Positions 53,732 through 63,284 of a stretch of DNA of 64,000 bases are shown here, one piece after another. The stretch lies in the NCBI GenBank assembly GCA_041389725.1, contig JAWKRG010000014.1:124001-188000 (forward strand). The letters are read 5' to 3'. How positions within the stretch are numbered: the stretch's first letter is position 1; the number at the start of each line of letters is the position of its first letter. The notes beneath the pieces are model-generated. The model ran no database searches. It saw only the letters and a program-made list of their open reading frames with translations, and had not been told where the DNA came from. A program made the translations under genes and the position numbers. This DNA is from Polyangiaceae bacterium (GTDB taxonomy: Bacteria > Myxococcota_A > Polyangia > Polyangiales > Polyangiaceae).

Positions 53732-54991
53732 TCAGGGCACGTACGTGACGGCCACGCTCTGCTGCCCGCTCGCGATCACGCTCACAGGAGTCGAGTAGCC
53801 GCTGGTGCCCAGGGTGGTGACCAGCAGGGTTCCCCCATTCGTCCAGGCGATCTCCGCGCGACCGGCGGAGCTGCGCGCGGCGGCGGGGGGCGCCGTGATC
53901 GGCGTGGAGGGGAAGGGCGAACTCGGTGACGAAAAGGATGTCCCGTTCCACTCTGCTACATGCAGACGATCGTCACTGCCGCGGTAGGCCAAGAGCGCAC
54001 CGCCGCTCTCTAGCGCCGCCAGAGCGGGAGCGCCGACGCTCGTGGCCCCCGCGCCGACGGATTGCGCCGAGCTCCACGTCGCGCCGTTTCCCACGCTGAA
54101 GTGCAGCGCGCCGCCCTGGGCCGCGTACACGACGAGGTATGGATTCTGGCTCACGTCCCGCGCGACGACGCTGGGGGTGACGTTCTTGTCCGGCGCGCCG
54201 CTGGTGGTGATCGCTTGGGCAGGTTGGAACGTCGCTGCTTGCGAGCGCTGGGCGTACAGCTTGCCGTCGTCGCCCACGAAGGCGAGAGCCTCTTCCCCCG
54301 CGCGAACCGCAACACTCGGCGGCGTGGGGCCAAAGCTGTGGATCGCCCCGGCCAAGACCGGCGCCGTGCCCTGCCACGTCGTCGTGAAACGGTTGACGTA
54401 GAACTTGAAGTCGGTGCCGAGGAACGCGAGGGTGGTCGACGTCGACGTGGCCAGCGCGGGTGACCCGAGGCTCGAGCTCGGGGGAGCGACGCTGCTCGCG
54501 GAGCTCCAGCTTGCTCCCGCCTTCGACCACGACAACCACTGAAGCTCGCCTAAAGTCGGATTGCGCACCACCAGCATCGCGCCTGATGCCGTGGGGGCGA
54601 GCGCCGGCGTATCTGCTGCCGAGAGAGCGAGGGTTTGCGTGGCATAGGCGCCCGCGCCTTGGCGCGCGCACAGCGACAATCCGCTCGCGCTCCGACTCAC
54701 CAACACCACGCTTCCGGCCGTGGCGGCATCGGCGGCTGCGTCCGCGTCGGGGGGCGCGTCCGCCGCGGCCTCCACCACGTCAGCGCTTGCGTCGCCTGTC
54801 GACGTATCCGGCGCCGCGTCGGCGCTCGAGTCCGCTTCGGCTTCGCTCTGGACGTCTTGGCTGCTGTCGTTGCCCGCGGCGTCGGCAAAACCGCCTGGCT
54901 TCTTGCGCTCGGGGTCGGTCTCGCTCGTGGCGCACGCGTTGATGGACGTGCAGGTCAACACCAGAAGCACGGCGATGTCGGACTTGTGCAC
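53732..54991 (-). CDS. Lipoprotein with beta-propeller/sialidase-like repeats
   Basis: 419 aa. Lipobox region TSINACAT, a long Asp/Ala-rich acidic linker (DASADVVEAAADAPPDADAA), then repeated motifs of about 50 residues such as GELQWLSWSKAGASWSSASS and ALHFSVGNGATWSSAQSVG, resembling BNR/fucose-lectin propeller blades. Probably a surface-exposed binding protein. No enzymatic residues were identified. Confidence 0.65.
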   Translation of the reverse strand: MHKSDIAVLLVLTCTSINACATSETDPERKKPGGFADAAGNDSSQDVQSEAEADSSADAAPDTSTGDASADVVEAAADAPPDADAAADAATAGSVVLVSRSASGLSLCARQGAGAYATQTLALSAADTPALAPTASGAMLVVRNPTLGELQWLSWSKAGASWSSASSVAPPSSSLGSPALATSTSTTLAFLGTDFKFYVNRFTTTWQGTAPVLAGAIHSFGPTPPSVAVRAGEEALAFVGDDGKLYAQRSQAATFQPAQAITTSGAPDKNVTPSVVARDVSQNPYLVVYAAQGGALHFSVGNGATWSSAQSVGAGATSVGAPALAALESGGALLAYRGSDDRLHVAEWNGTSFSSPSSPFPSTPITAPPAAARSSAGRAEIAWTNGGTLLVTTLGTSGYSTPVSVIASGQQSVAVTYVP

Positions 54992-55105
54992 GGCGCGCAG
55001 CGTAGCGCGCTTGGGGCTCTTCGACCAATGCCGGCGCTCGGCGGCGCGCTTCTCGCGGCGACCGGCTGGATCACGCGATGCGCGAGCGCGAATTCGACAG
55101 CGTTG

Positions 55106-55966
55106 TCAGCGGTAGAAGTTGTGGACGACCCACGCCTTGCCGTCGGCACCCACGTGAATACCGCACGCCACGCTGCGGTACCCTGGGTCCATCATGTTGC
55201 GGTAGTGCCCATGCGCCGGGCCGTCGCCGGGGCCTTCGGCGAACATCGCCTTGGTGCATCCATCGATCACTTGCCCCAGAGTGCCCTGCCAGCCAGGACA
55301 TTCGTTCTGCGCGGCCTCCTGGCACTTGCCAAACGCACCGTGCGGGGTCTGTGACGCAGAGTCGCTCGCCGCAGAGCCGTCGGCGCAGCTCTCAAAATCA
55401 CTCCGTGGCGAGAGAGCCGGTAGGCCTTTCGACGCGCGGTATTGATTGATTCCGTTGACACACTGCGCGCGCTCTTGAGCGTAGGTCGCGCTGGCCGGAG
55501 GGGGAGTCGTCGGCGGTGGTGTCGTTGCGGGGGGCGAGGTGGTTGCCGGTGGGGTGGTTGCGACCGGGGGAGTGGACGGGCCAGGCTGCCCCGTGGGCAT
55601 GCACGACGGGCCCAGGGGGGTCGAGTAGCAGCCGGACCCGGGTTTGCAGTCCTCGTTCGAACGGCATCCGCCGCAGCGGCCCCCGACACAGCGGCCAAAC
55701 GGGCACTGCATGTCGTTGTCGGTCGCACAGGGCATACCGCCCACCGCAGCCTGAGTTGGCTGTTGGGGGCCGGGGGCTGGGGCCGGCGCCCCGCTCGGGG
55801 CAGGCCCTGGGCCTGGCTGGGTTGGGCCTGGGGCCGGCATGGGCGCAGGCGCGGGCCCTTGGGCTGGAGGCGCGCCGGGTTGGGGCGGATAGGTCGCAGG
55901 CTCGCGCTCTTGCATGCATGCGGAAACCACCAGACATCCAGCAAGCGCGATGGCGAATTGGCGCAT
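55106..55966 (-). CDS. CAP/SCP-domain lipoprotein
   Basis: 286 aa from ATG 55966. Lipobox CLVVSAC, a Pro/Ala/Gly-rich spacer (about 60 aa), a Cys-rich module (CPFGRCVGGRCGGCRSNEDC), a second Thr/Pro spacer, and a C-terminal CAP domain (about 165-286): QYRASKGLPALSPRSDFESC, GHYRNMMDPGYRSVACGIHV, WVVHNFYR. The CAP His/Glu residues are largely kept. CAP proteins of bacteria are secreted and of unclear function, some bind lipids or act in interactions with hosts or prey. Confidence 0.78.
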   Translation of the reverse strand: MRQFAIALAGCLVVSACMQEREPATYPPQPGAPPAQGPAPAPMPAPGPTQPGPGPAPSGAPAPAPGPQQPTQAAVGGMPCATDNDMQCPFGRCVGGRCGGCRSNEDCKPGSGCYSTPLGPSCMPTGQPGPSTPPVATTPPATTSPPATTPPPTTPPPASATYAQERAQCVNGINQYRASKGLPALSPRSDFESCADGSAASDSASQTPHGAFGKCQEAAQNECPGWQGTLGQVIDGCTKAMFAEGPGDGPAHGHYRNMMDPGYRSVACGIHVGADGKAWVVHNFYR

Positions 55967-56088
55967 CATGGCCTCCAGCCCGGCATATCGCCGCCGAGCC
56001 ACCTTGTCGAGGCATTCTTCCCCATGTCACTGCGTGCACCCCGAAGGCTGGGGGTGCTATATGGTCCCCCCAATCGCGGAGGTATCAG

Positions 56089-56646
56089 ATGATCGACGAG
56101 GTGTTGGGCGAGCTGTCCACCGCTGCAGACAAGGCGAAAGACGCCCTCAAGCGTGAGCTGGGGAAGCTTCGGACGGGTCGCGCCCATGCGGGAATGCTCG
56201 ACTCGATTCGCGTGGACTACTACGGCCAGATGACCCCCATCGGGCAGATGGCATCCGTCGGCGTTCCAGAGCCTCGCTTGCTGACCGTGAAGGCCTGGGA
56301 CAAGTCGGCGGTCACGCTGATCGAAAAGGCCCTTCGGGAGAGCGACCTCGGCCTCAATCCGCAAGTCGATGGCGAATTGATCCGTGTTCCCGTGCCCGCA
56401 CTCAGCGAGGAGCGCCGCAAGGATTTGGTGAAGATCGCCAAGAAGGGCGGCGAGGAGTGCAAGATTGCCATCCGCAAGGCCCGCCACGACTGCCTCGACA
56501 TGCTGAACGAAATGAAGCAGAGCGGCGACGCGAGCGAGGACGAGGTCGAGCGCGCCAAGAAGAAGGCGGAAGAAATCGTCGGCCAGGCTGGGCAGGACGT
56601 GGACCAGATCATTGCCGCAAAAGAGAAGGACATTTTGGTGGTTTGA
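56089..56646 (+). CDS. frr: Ribosome recycling factor
   Basis: 185 aa, the normal length of RRF. The start at ATG 56089 is preceded by GGAGGT. Conserved features: KRELGKLRTGRAHAGMLDSI, VDYYGQMTPIGQMASV, LTVKAWDKSAV, EKALRESDLGLNP, IRVPVPALSEERRKDLVK and the helical hairpin ending KEKDILVV. With EF-G it splits the post-termination ribosome. Essential housekeeping gene; pyrH/tsf are not next to it here. Confidence 0.97.
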   Translation: MIDEVLGELSTAADKAKDALKRELGKLRTGRAHAGMLDSIRVDYYGQMTPIGQMASVGVPEPRLLTVKAWDKSAVTLIEKALRESDLGLNPQVDGELIRVPVPALSEERRKDLVKIAKKGGEECKIAIRKARHDCLDMLNEMKQSGDASEDEVERAKKKAEEIVGQAGQDVDQIIAAKEKDILVV

Positions 56647-56770
56647 GGCCCTGCGCGGGCCCGGGACCCCGCGTGCGGATTTCCTCAGTGGTTTTGGATG
56701 CTTGACAGCCCGGGGCAAGAGCGGAGACATTTTCCGGCAAGGTGTCTGGCGAGGAGCGACGCGGTAACTG

Positions 56771-57634
56771 ATGGCAAAATTGCGTGCAGTCGCGGCTGGC
56801 ATCAGTGATGTAGGTCTGCAGCGCGACCACAACGAAGACAGCTTCGCTATCCTCAAGGATCACGAGCTGTACGTAGTGGCTGACGGCATGGGGGGTCACC
56901 GCGCCGGCGATGTCGCGTCGCGACTGGCGACGGATGCAATGGTGGACTTCTTTCGCGCCACTGCGGCCGATGACGTCACCTGGCCATTTCACTTCGATGC
57001 ACGTTTGAGCGAAGAAGAGAACCGTCTGCTCACGGGCATACGCATCGCCAATCGCCAGATCATCGAACGCAGTTTGCGCTCCCGCGAGTGTCACGGGATG
57101 GGCACCACCATCGTCGGTGCACTGTTCGCGCCGGACAAGCGCACGATGTTCATCGGCCACGTCGGCGACAGCCGGGCCTACCGCATTCGTGACGGCGCCA
57201 TCAGTCAGCTGACCCGCGATCACTCGCTGGTAAACGACTATCTGTTGGCAATGCCGGAGCTGTCCGAAGAGCAACGCAGCGAACTACCAAAGAACGTGAT
57301 CACTCGTGCGCTCGGCATGCAGGATCACGTAACCGTGGATCTGCAAAGCGACGGTGCCGAGGAAGGGGATTTGTACGTGCTTTGCTCCGACGGTCTCTCC
57401 GGAATGCTGGAAGACGACGAGCTTTTGCACGTGGTTGGCGGGGCGGAAGACCTCGAAAAGGCATGCGAACGGCTGGTGGCGATGGCCAACGAGCACGGGG
57501 GCGAGGACAACATCACCGCCGTCGTCATTCGCATCGAGCCCTGTCCGCCAACGGCAGACGTAGAGTTCCGCGAGGCGACGACGGAACCCGCCGAAGCGTT
57601 TCGCCCAGTGACGCCGAGGAAGTCGGGCAAGTAG
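56771..57634 (+). CDS. PP2C-type protein phosphatase
   Basis: 287 aa. Motifs of bacterial PP2C: QRDHNEDSF, VADGMGGHRAGDVAS (metal Asp), MGTTIVGALF, GHVGDSRAYRI, LTRDHSLV, VLCSDGLSGML and GGEDNITAVVIRI (last metal Asp). All metal ligands are present. It is expected to dephosphorylate Ser/Thr phosphoproteins, counteracting kinases such as the one at 52354. Located 124 bp after frr. Confidence 0.93.
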   Translation: MAKLRAVAAGISDVGLQRDHNEDSFAILKDHELYVVADGMGGHRAGDVASRLATDAMVDFFRATAADDVTWPFHFDARLSEEENRLLTGIRIANRQIIERSLRSRECHGMGTTIVGALFAPDKRTMFIGHVGDSRAYRIRDGAISQLTRDHSLVNDYLLAMPELSEEQRSELPKNVITRALGMQDHVTVDLQSDGAEEGDLYVLCSDGLSGMLEDDELLHVVGGAEDLEKACERLVAMANEHGGEDNITAVVIRIEPCPPTADVEFREATTEPAEAFRPVTPRKSGK

Positions 57635-57655
57635 CGAGGGCCGAGGCCCCCTGGC

Positions 57656-58228
57656 TCACTCGTCGCAGTTCTCGAACACGAAGTAGCCCTCGGTCTCGCA
57701 GAAGAGCACGGGCTGCGCGTTCGCGATCATGCCGGGGCAGCTGAAGTGCGCCCACACCCGCCCCGTCGCTACTTGCAGCGGGGCGTCCGCAACGCTGATC
57801 GTGCACGGCGCATCGTCCGTGCTCTGAATCGTCTCCAGCAGCGTGGGATTGCGATGAATGATCTTCGCCGTCCCCGTGCCGCCCAGCGCTACTTCGCCAG
57901 TCACGCTCAGGGACACACCCTTGTGGGTGGCGCTGCCGCTGACCTTGAACACGTCTCCGGACTTGCGTACGGCACAGCTGACCGTGGCGCCATTCTCGCC
58001 ATCCACGACGCGGCTGCCGGGCTTGGTGGCGTCGGGGGGCGGCGAACCCACGAACGCCGAGTGCCCCGACACTGGGCACTTCTTGCCAGCCGGGGTGACC
58101 GTGGACGGCGCGGAATGCACGCTCACGTTCGCACCGCCCTGTGGCGGCGGGGGCACCGGATCGCTGCAACTCATCGAGCCAAAAAGCGCGCAGCAAGCCG
58201 CTGCAGCCAAGTGTCGCTTAAGCATCAT
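57656..58228 (-). CDS. Lipoprotein of unknown function
   Basis: 190 aa from ATG 58228 (the next ATG is one codon on). Signal peptide AAACCALFGSMSC with lipobox GSMSC. The mature part is mostly beta (VVDGENGATVSCAVRKSGDV, VSLSVTGEVALGGTGTAKII) with four or five Cys. Unknown family; common type of small myxobacterial lipoprotein. Confidence 0.6.
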   Translation of the reverse strand: MMLKRHLAAAACCALFGSMSCSDPVPPPPQGGANVSVHSAPSTVTPAGKKCPVSGHSAFVGSPPPDATKPGSRVVDGENGATVSCAVRKSGDVFKVSGSATHKGVSLSVTGEVALGGTGTAKIIHRNPTLLETIQSTDDAPCTISVADAPLQVATGRVWAHFSCPGMIANAQPVLFCETEGYFVFENCDE

Positions 58229-58318
58229 CTCTCCGACCTCTCTCTTGCCCCGCCTTTTTAGCTGCAATCGCGGCTGAGCGCTACGTTCCGGTCAAAATCC
58301 GACGGAATTATCGCTCCC

Positions 58319-59476
58319 TCAGCGGGCCGCCGCCAGCCCGCCCTCGAGATCTCGCCACAGGTCCTCGACGTCCTCCAGGCCGACGCTCAGGCGGACGAGG
58401 CTGTCGGTGATTCCCGTCTGCTCTCGCACTTCGCGGGGAATGGAGGCGTGGGTCATGATCGCTGGGTGCTCCGCCAGGGATTCCACGCCGCCCAGGCTCT
58501 CCGCCAGGGTGAAGATGCGTAGGGCACTGAGGAAAGCCCGGGCCTCGGACTCTCCGCCCTCCAGCTCCACGCTGATCATCCCTCCTGGTCCGGCCATCTG
58601 TCGCCGGGCGATGGCGTGGTCAGGATGGCTTTCGAGGCCAGGGTAGTGCACGCGACGCACTCCCGACGCCCGCTCCAGGCGCTGCGCCAGGTCCTGAGCA
58701 CTCTGCACGTGGCGCCGCATGCGGACAGGAAGGGTCTTGATGCCGCGGAGCACCAGGTAGCAATCCATTGGGCTCGGAACGGCGCCGATGGCGTTCTGGT
58801 GGAAACGGATCTTGTCCGCCAGCGCTTCGTCGCTGGTGACCAGCGCGCCGCCGACCACGTCGGAGTGGCCGTTGATGTACTTCGTCGTGGAGTGCATCAC
58901 CACGGTCGCGCCCAAGCTCAGCGGCTGCTGCAACACCGGCGACGCAAACGTGTTGTCGACCACCAAGGGCAGTCCTGCGTCCGTGGCCACCTTCGCCACC
59001 CGGCGGATGTCGAACACCTTCAGCATCGGATTGGTGGGCGTTTCCAGCCAGATCAGGCGCGTGGAGGGCTTCACGGCCTCCGCCACGTTGCCGACGTCGC
59101 GCATGTCGACGAAGGTCGTGTCGATGCCCATCGGACGCATCACCTTGTCGAACAAGCGAAAGGTGCCGCCGTACACATCGTCGCCACAGACGACGTGATC
59201 TCCCGGACTCAGGGTGTGCAGCAGGGTCAGGGTTGCGGCGCTGCCACTGCCGAAGGCGAACCCGTGTGTGCCGCCCTCGAGCGCCGCGAGGCATGCTTCA
59301 AGCGCTTCGCGCGTCGGATTGCCGCTGCGCGAATACTCGTAGCGCAGGGGTTTGCCAGGTTCCTTTTGCGCGAAGGTGCTGGACAGCACGACGGGCTGCA
59401 TCACCGCCGCATGAACGGGGTCGGGCTCTTGGCCCGCGTGAATGGCAAGGGTGTCGATCGATCGTGAATGCGCCAT
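58319..59476 (-). CDS. Cys/Met metabolism PLP enzyme (cystathionine gamma-synthase/lyase type)
   Basis: 385 aa, the normal length. Hallmarks: TLAIHAGQEPDP, YEYSRSGNPTREALE, GFAFGSGSAATLTLL, LETPTNPMLKVFD, VVDNTFASPVLQQPL, PLP lysine in MHSTTKYINGHSDVVGG, and SLGGVESLAEHPAIMTH. It could be cystathionine gamma-synthase (metB) or gamma-lyase (metC/mccB); the sequence alone does not settle it. Cytoplasmic tetramer. Next to tRNA-His. Confidence 0.9.
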   Translation of the reverse strand: MAHSRSIDTLAIHAGQEPDPVHAAVMQPVVLSSTFAQKEPGKPLRYEYSRSGNPTREALEACLAALEGGTHGFAFGSGSAATLTLLHTLSPGDHVVCGDDVYGGTFRLFDKVMRPMGIDTTFVDMRDVGNVAEAVKPSTRLIWLETPTNPMLKVFDIRRVAKVATDAGLPLVVDNTFASPVLQQPLSLGATVVMHSTTKYINGHSDVVGGALVTSDEALADKIRFHQNAIGAVPSPMDCYLVLRGIKTLPVRMRRHVQSAQDLAQRLERASGVRRVHYPGLESHPDHAIARRQMAGPGGMISVELEGGESEARAFLSALRIFTLAESLGGVESLAEHPAIMTHASIPREVREQTGITDSLVRLSVGLEDVEDLWRDLEGGLAAAR

Positions 59477-59536
59477 GGCGGCCCGGGTCTAGCCCAGACG
59501 CTCACACGCGCAAAGCACGCCGCGCGCTGAAAACGG

Positions 59537-59609
59537 GGTGAGTGACGGGAATTGAACCCGCGACAACTGGAGCCACAATCCAGTGCTCTACCACTGAGCT
59601 ACACCCACC
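59537..59609 (-). tRNA. tRNA-His (anticodon GTG)
   Basis: 73 nt including the extra G at -1, the identity element of tRNA-His, opposite discriminator C. Acceptor stem GTGGGTG/CACTCAC, D-arm CTCAGTGGTAGAG, anticodon stem-loop CTGGA-TTGTGGC-TCCAG, T-arm CGGGTTCAATTCCCG. CCA is not encoded. No integrase lies near. Confidence 0.93.
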
Positions 59610-59724
59610 GTGGTTCCCCGAAGGGGAGCCGTTTGTATTCCACACCGGGCGCCGGCCGCAAGGCCGATATTGCGTCGCGAAGCTGACGCGCCGCGTCTGG
59701 CAGGATTGGGGCGCTTCTCGCGGT

Positions 59725-60771
59725 CTACAAAGAGAAATGGGGCCGAATCACCCGCATGCTCCGCTCGAGGTCCGCCTCCTGGGCCGCGGACAGACGGCGT
59801 CCTTCGTCCTCGGGGTCGCGGTCTTCCAGCTCGCCCACCAGGCCGTCCACCATCGCGGCGACGCTCTCCGTCAGCGCTCGAAGGTCGTAGCCACCCTCGA
59901 GCAGCACTCCGATTCGCCGCTGCGTTCCCGCGGGCAGCACGCGCCGCAACGCCTGAAGCATGTGGCGATAGGAATCCTCGGTGAGCTGCATGGCGGCCAG
60001 GGGATCGCGGGCATGGGCATCGAAGCCAGCGCTCACCAGCAAGAGCTCGGGCGCGAATTGCTCGATGACGGGGGAGACGATTCGGTCGAAAGCCGCGCGA
60101 TAGACGGCGTCCCCAGCGCCGGCCGAGAGCGGGATGTTGACCGTCGCGCCGGTGCCGTCGCCGCGGCCGATTTCCTCGGCCGCACCGGTTCCCGGGTAGA
60201 AGGGAAACTGGTGCAACGACACGAAGAGCACGCTCGGATCCTCGTAGAAGATCTCTTGGGTGCCGTTGCCATGATGCACATCGAAATCCACGACGGCCAC
60301 TCGGCCCAGCCCACGGTCTCGGGCGTACTGGGCGGCGACTGCGATGTTGTTCAGCAGGCAAAAGCCCATGGCGGCTTGGGGGCGAGCGTGGTGCCCGGGA
60401 GGACGCACCAGCGCTAGCCCGCCGTCCACTTCGCTGTCGAGCAAGGCGTCCACCAGGGCGATGCCCGCCCCTGCCGCGCGCCGCGCTGCCGCGACCGAGT
60501 CCGGACTGTGAAACGTGTCTGGGTCGAGATGCCCCCATTTGCCGGCCCGCTGGCCGAGACGCAGTAGGTAGTCCTCTCGGTGGACGCGCGCGAGCTGCGC
60601 TTCACTTGCATCTTGGACGAGGAGGTCGACCCGGCTCAGGCCGTGCTCCAGCGCCCGCGAGAGCCCGGAACGGGCGGCTTCCAGCCGTTCTGGGCGTTCT
60701 GGGTGCGGGCCGTCGCTGTGGTGGAGGACAAACAGGGGATCATCGGCGACGGCGAGGGTGCTCATGGGCAT
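59725..60771 (-). CDS. Histone deacetylase family protein (AcuC/class II HDAC-like)
   Basis: 348 aa. HDAC fold motifs: HPERPERLEA, LVRPPGHHARP (catalytic His pair), GFCLLNNIAVAA, VVDFDVHHGNGTQ (Asp and His zinc ligands), LHQFPFYPGTGA, SAGFDAHARDP (third zinc ligand) and LEGGYDL. The bacterial members deacetylate acetylpolyamines or acetyl-lysine on metabolic enzymes. All catalytic residues are kept. Monocistronic by position; divergent from the sensor gene. Confidence 0.92.
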   Translation of the reverse strand: MPMSTLAVADDPLFVLHHSDGPHPERPERLEAARSGLSRALEHGLSRVDLLVQDASEAQLARVHREDYLLRLGQRAGKWGHLDPDTFHSPDSVAAARRAAGAGIALVDALLDSEVDGGLALVRPPGHHARPQAAMGFCLLNNIAVAAQYARDRGLGRVAVVDFDVHHGNGTQEIFYEDPSVLFVSLHQFPFYPGTGAAEEIGRGDGTGATVNIPLSAGAGDAVYRAAFDRIVSPVIEQFAPELLLVSAGFDAHARDPLAAMQLTEDSYRHMLQALRRVLPAGTQRRIGVLLEGGYDLRALTESVAAMVDGLVGELEDRDPEDEGRRLSAAQEADLERSMRVIRPHFSL

Positions 60772-60866
60772 GGAAAAAGTGTACCCTCGCGCCGCCTGCC
60801 CGGGGACCGGGTAGTCGCGCTGACCCCATGCTCGGGGTCCGATTTCCGCCGAAGGGGTCCAGATTC

Positions 60867-62315
60867 ATGCGCTGGAAGATCATCGTCTTCAATGCCGTCA
60901 TCGTCGTGATCATGGGCGTGCTCACGTACGCGCTACTGGCAACCTCGCTGAGCGACGTCGTGCAGAACCCGACACAGCGAAAGACCGAGGTAGCGCAGTC
61001 CTTGCGTGCGGCGAGCGCCCAACTCGCCCTCGACGCGCTGCGTTTGGAGCGCTGGATGGCGGAGAAGGCGAACACCGCGCCCGTGCGTGAAGTCTTCTCC
61101 GGCGGCACTCCCGAGGCGCGCAGTGAGGCGGCCACGGTGCAGGCCAACAAGCTGCGCGACGCGGCCGTTGCTGAGCCTTCCTTCGCCAAGATGGCGCCCG
61201 CGCTCGTGTTGTTCGTGGATCGCACTGGCGTCGCGATGGGGCGCAACGGTTCCGCGCTGATGCGCGGCGACAAGATGGGCGAGGCCTATCCGTCCCTGGC
61301 CAAGTCGCTCGAAAGCGGCAACACGGCGAGTGACGTGTGGTTGAACCGCGAGCGCCAGGAGCAGCTACTGGCCAGCTATGCACCGGTTCGCGGCGAGAAT
61401 GGCGAAGTGGTCGGCGCCCTGGTGGTGGGAACGCCGCTGAACGATGACCGCTTGTCCCGCACCAGCGAAATGACCAGCGGGCATTTCTTGGCATTGTCCG
61501 TGGCCGGCAAACAGCTCGAGACCGTCGCATCCAGCGGCGGCGCGGGGGCTGGCGTCGTAGAAGCAGCCGGCACTGACACGGTGAAGCAGGCGTCCCAAGC
61601 GGCGCTCAGCACCGCAAACGTCGCCGCCGCCGAAGGCGTCAACGCAGGTTACGTGTTCGCGGCCGCGCCCCTAGCGGGCTACGGCGACGACAAGCGCGCG
61701 GTGATTCTGGCGGCGGTACCCGCCTCCCTCGTGGGCAGCCTGAGCGGCTTGCTCTGGCCCGTGTTCGGCGTCTCCGCCCTCGGAATCCTTCTCGTGATGG
61801 TCACCGGCTATCTGTTGGGGAACTACTTCTCGCGCCCGGTCAGCGAGCTGGAAGACGGGCTCCTCGCGGTCATCAATGGCCGAACGGATCTGCGCTTCCA
61901 GATCGAGCACCCGGATCTCGGTGGATTGGTCTTCCGCATCAACTCGCTGCTGAATCAACTGATGGGAGTGCCCGAGGACACCACCGACGAAGAGGGCAGG
62001 CCGTCGATCCCGACCCAAGGCGGTCCCTCCTTCGAGGACCTCTCGGTGCAGGACGGTGGGGGTTCGACCCCTGCCGATGCGGCCCATGCGCTGCACGTCG
62101 AGGATGCCAACAGCTACTATCAACGGCTCTTCTCCGAATACATCAACGCGAAACGCCAGCTCGGCGAGCCTGTGGATCACATCACCCAGGCCGCCTTCAT
62201 CGGGCACATCCGCCAGAACGAGCAGCAGGCGATTGCGCAGAGTGGGCGACCGGTTCGCTACCGAGTGGAAGTGCGCGGCAACGCGATCACGCTCGTTGCC
62301 GTTCCGCAACCTTGA
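60867..62315 (+). CDS. Membrane sensor with cache-like domain, HAMP and MXAN_5187-like C-terminal domain
   Basis: 482 aa from ATG 60867. First membrane helix IIVFNAVIVVIMGVLTYALL, a periplasmic cache/dCACHE-like domain (about 35-270; LVLFVDRTGVAMGRNGSALM and GALVVGTPLNDD), second helix LLWPVFGVSALGILLVMVTG, a HAMP-like segment (GNYFSRPVSELEDGLLAVIN), and a C-terminal domain (YYQRLFSEYINAKRQLGEPV, ending VEVRGNAITLVAVP) that resembles the MXAN_5187 C-terminal domain known from myxobacteria. No kinase or methyl-accepting domain follows, so the output is unknown. The HEAT-repeat gene follows in the same direction after 46 bp. Confidence 0.75.
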   Translation: MRWKIIVFNAVIVVIMGVLTYALLATSLSDVVQNPTQRKTEVAQSLRAASAQLALDALRLERWMAEKANTAPVREVFSGGTPEARSEAATVQANKLRDAAVAEPSFAKMAPALVLFVDRTGVAMGRNGSALMRGDKMGEAYPSLAKSLESGNTASDVWLNRERQEQLLASYAPVRGENGEVVGALVVGTPLNDDRLSRTSEMTSGHFLALSVAGKQLETVASSGGAGAGVVEAAGTDTVKQASQAALSTANVAAAEGVNAGYVFAAAPLAGYGDDKRAVILAAVPASLVGSLSGLLWPVFGVSALGILLVMVTGYLLGNYFSRPVSELEDGLLAVINGRTDLRFQIEHPDLGGLVFRINSLLNQLMGVPEDTTDEEGRPSIPTQGGPSFEDLSVQDGGGSTPADAAHALHVEDANSYYQRLFSEYINAKRQLGEPVDHITQAAFIGHIRQNEQQAIAQSGRPVRYRVEVRGNAITLVAVPQP

Positions 62316-62361
62316 TGAAGCCTAGCGGCATCGAGAGCACGCAAGGACACGGCACGACACG

Positions 62362-63120
62362 ATGGGACTGTTCGACATCTTCAAGGGCAAGAGCGAGGCC
62401 AAGCCCAAAGCGCGCGCGAAAGACATCGCGCGCATGGCGAAGCTGGTATCCACCAAGATGAGTCAGAACCTCGATCGCCAAGAGGCGATCGACGAACTCG
62501 GCAAGATCGGAACGGCGGATAGCGCCGCTGCTCTGCTCAAGCGCTTCGACTGGACGATGGAGCCGTCCATCACGGACCAGGAGGAAAAAGAAAACGCCAT
62601 GTCCGGCATCATCTTTGCCGGCGAGGAAGCGCTGGATCCCATCCGGCAGCACTGCAAGAAGGCTGAAAGCCTGACCTGGCCGCTGCGCACGCTTCGCGGC
62701 ATCGTGTCCCAGGACGCATACGTCGAGGAGCTGCTCGGCATCCTCGACCTGTTCGATACGGAGTACGTTCGAAACGCGGAACCCAAGATCCAGCTCATCA
62801 CTTTGCTGGAAGAGTTCCCTTCGACGGACGTGCGCATCGCCGTGGAGCCGTTCACCCAAGACGCGAGCGAGCCCGTCCGCTTCGCGGCGGTGACCACCGT
62901 CTTCGCGATGAACGACGCGGAGAGCATTCCCTCGCTGCTCGCTGCTCTGGCCGAGGAAGAAAGCCTGCGCGTGCGCAACCGCATCGCCCAAGGCTTCGTC
63001 GACCGAGACTGGGACGTGCCCGAAAGCCTGGCCGACACCACGCGCGAAGCGCTTCCGCCCGAGTACGCCCTGGACGCGTCGGGCGAGGACGGCGTGGGCC
63101 GAATCCGCCGCGTCGGCTAG
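62362..63120 (+). CDS. HEAT-repeat protein
   Basis: 252 aa, all helical. HEAT-like pairs are visible: RQEAIDELGKIGTADSAAAL, LLGILDLFDTEY, PVRFAAVTTVFAMNDAESIP, SLLAALAEEESLRVRNRIAQ. Scaffold or partner-binding function; the enzyme-like role is absent. It follows the MXAN_5187-like sensor closely and may be its cytoplasmic partner. Confidence 0.8.
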   Translation: MGLFDIFKGKSEAKPKARAKDIARMAKLVSTKMSQNLDRQEAIDELGKIGTADSAAALLKRFDWTMEPSITDQEEKENAMSGIIFAGEEALDPIRQHCKKAESLTWPLRTLRGIVSQDAYVEELLGILDLFDTEYVRNAEPKIQLITLLEEFPSTDVRIAVEPFTQDASEPVRFAAVTTVFAMNDAESIPSLLAALAEEESLRVRNRIAQGFVDRDWDVPESLADTTREALPPEYALDASGEDGVGRIRRVG

Positions 63121-63284
63121 CGACGCCAGCCGAATCGAGAATGGGTTGGGTCTCGCCGCGCTGCCCCGCGGCGCCCGCGTCCCACGCATCCCGTCGCGCT
63201 CGCGGTGCACCCCGCGCCGGCGGCACCAGCGGCGTGTACTGCCAGATAGGTCCCGTCATCGCGACCGGCGGCATCATCTTTTTC

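Noticed and set aside
59537..59609. tRNA-His as another island insertion site
   Set aside because: No recombinase gene or repeat of the tRNA 3' end was seen nearby and the neighbours are intact housekeeping-type genes.
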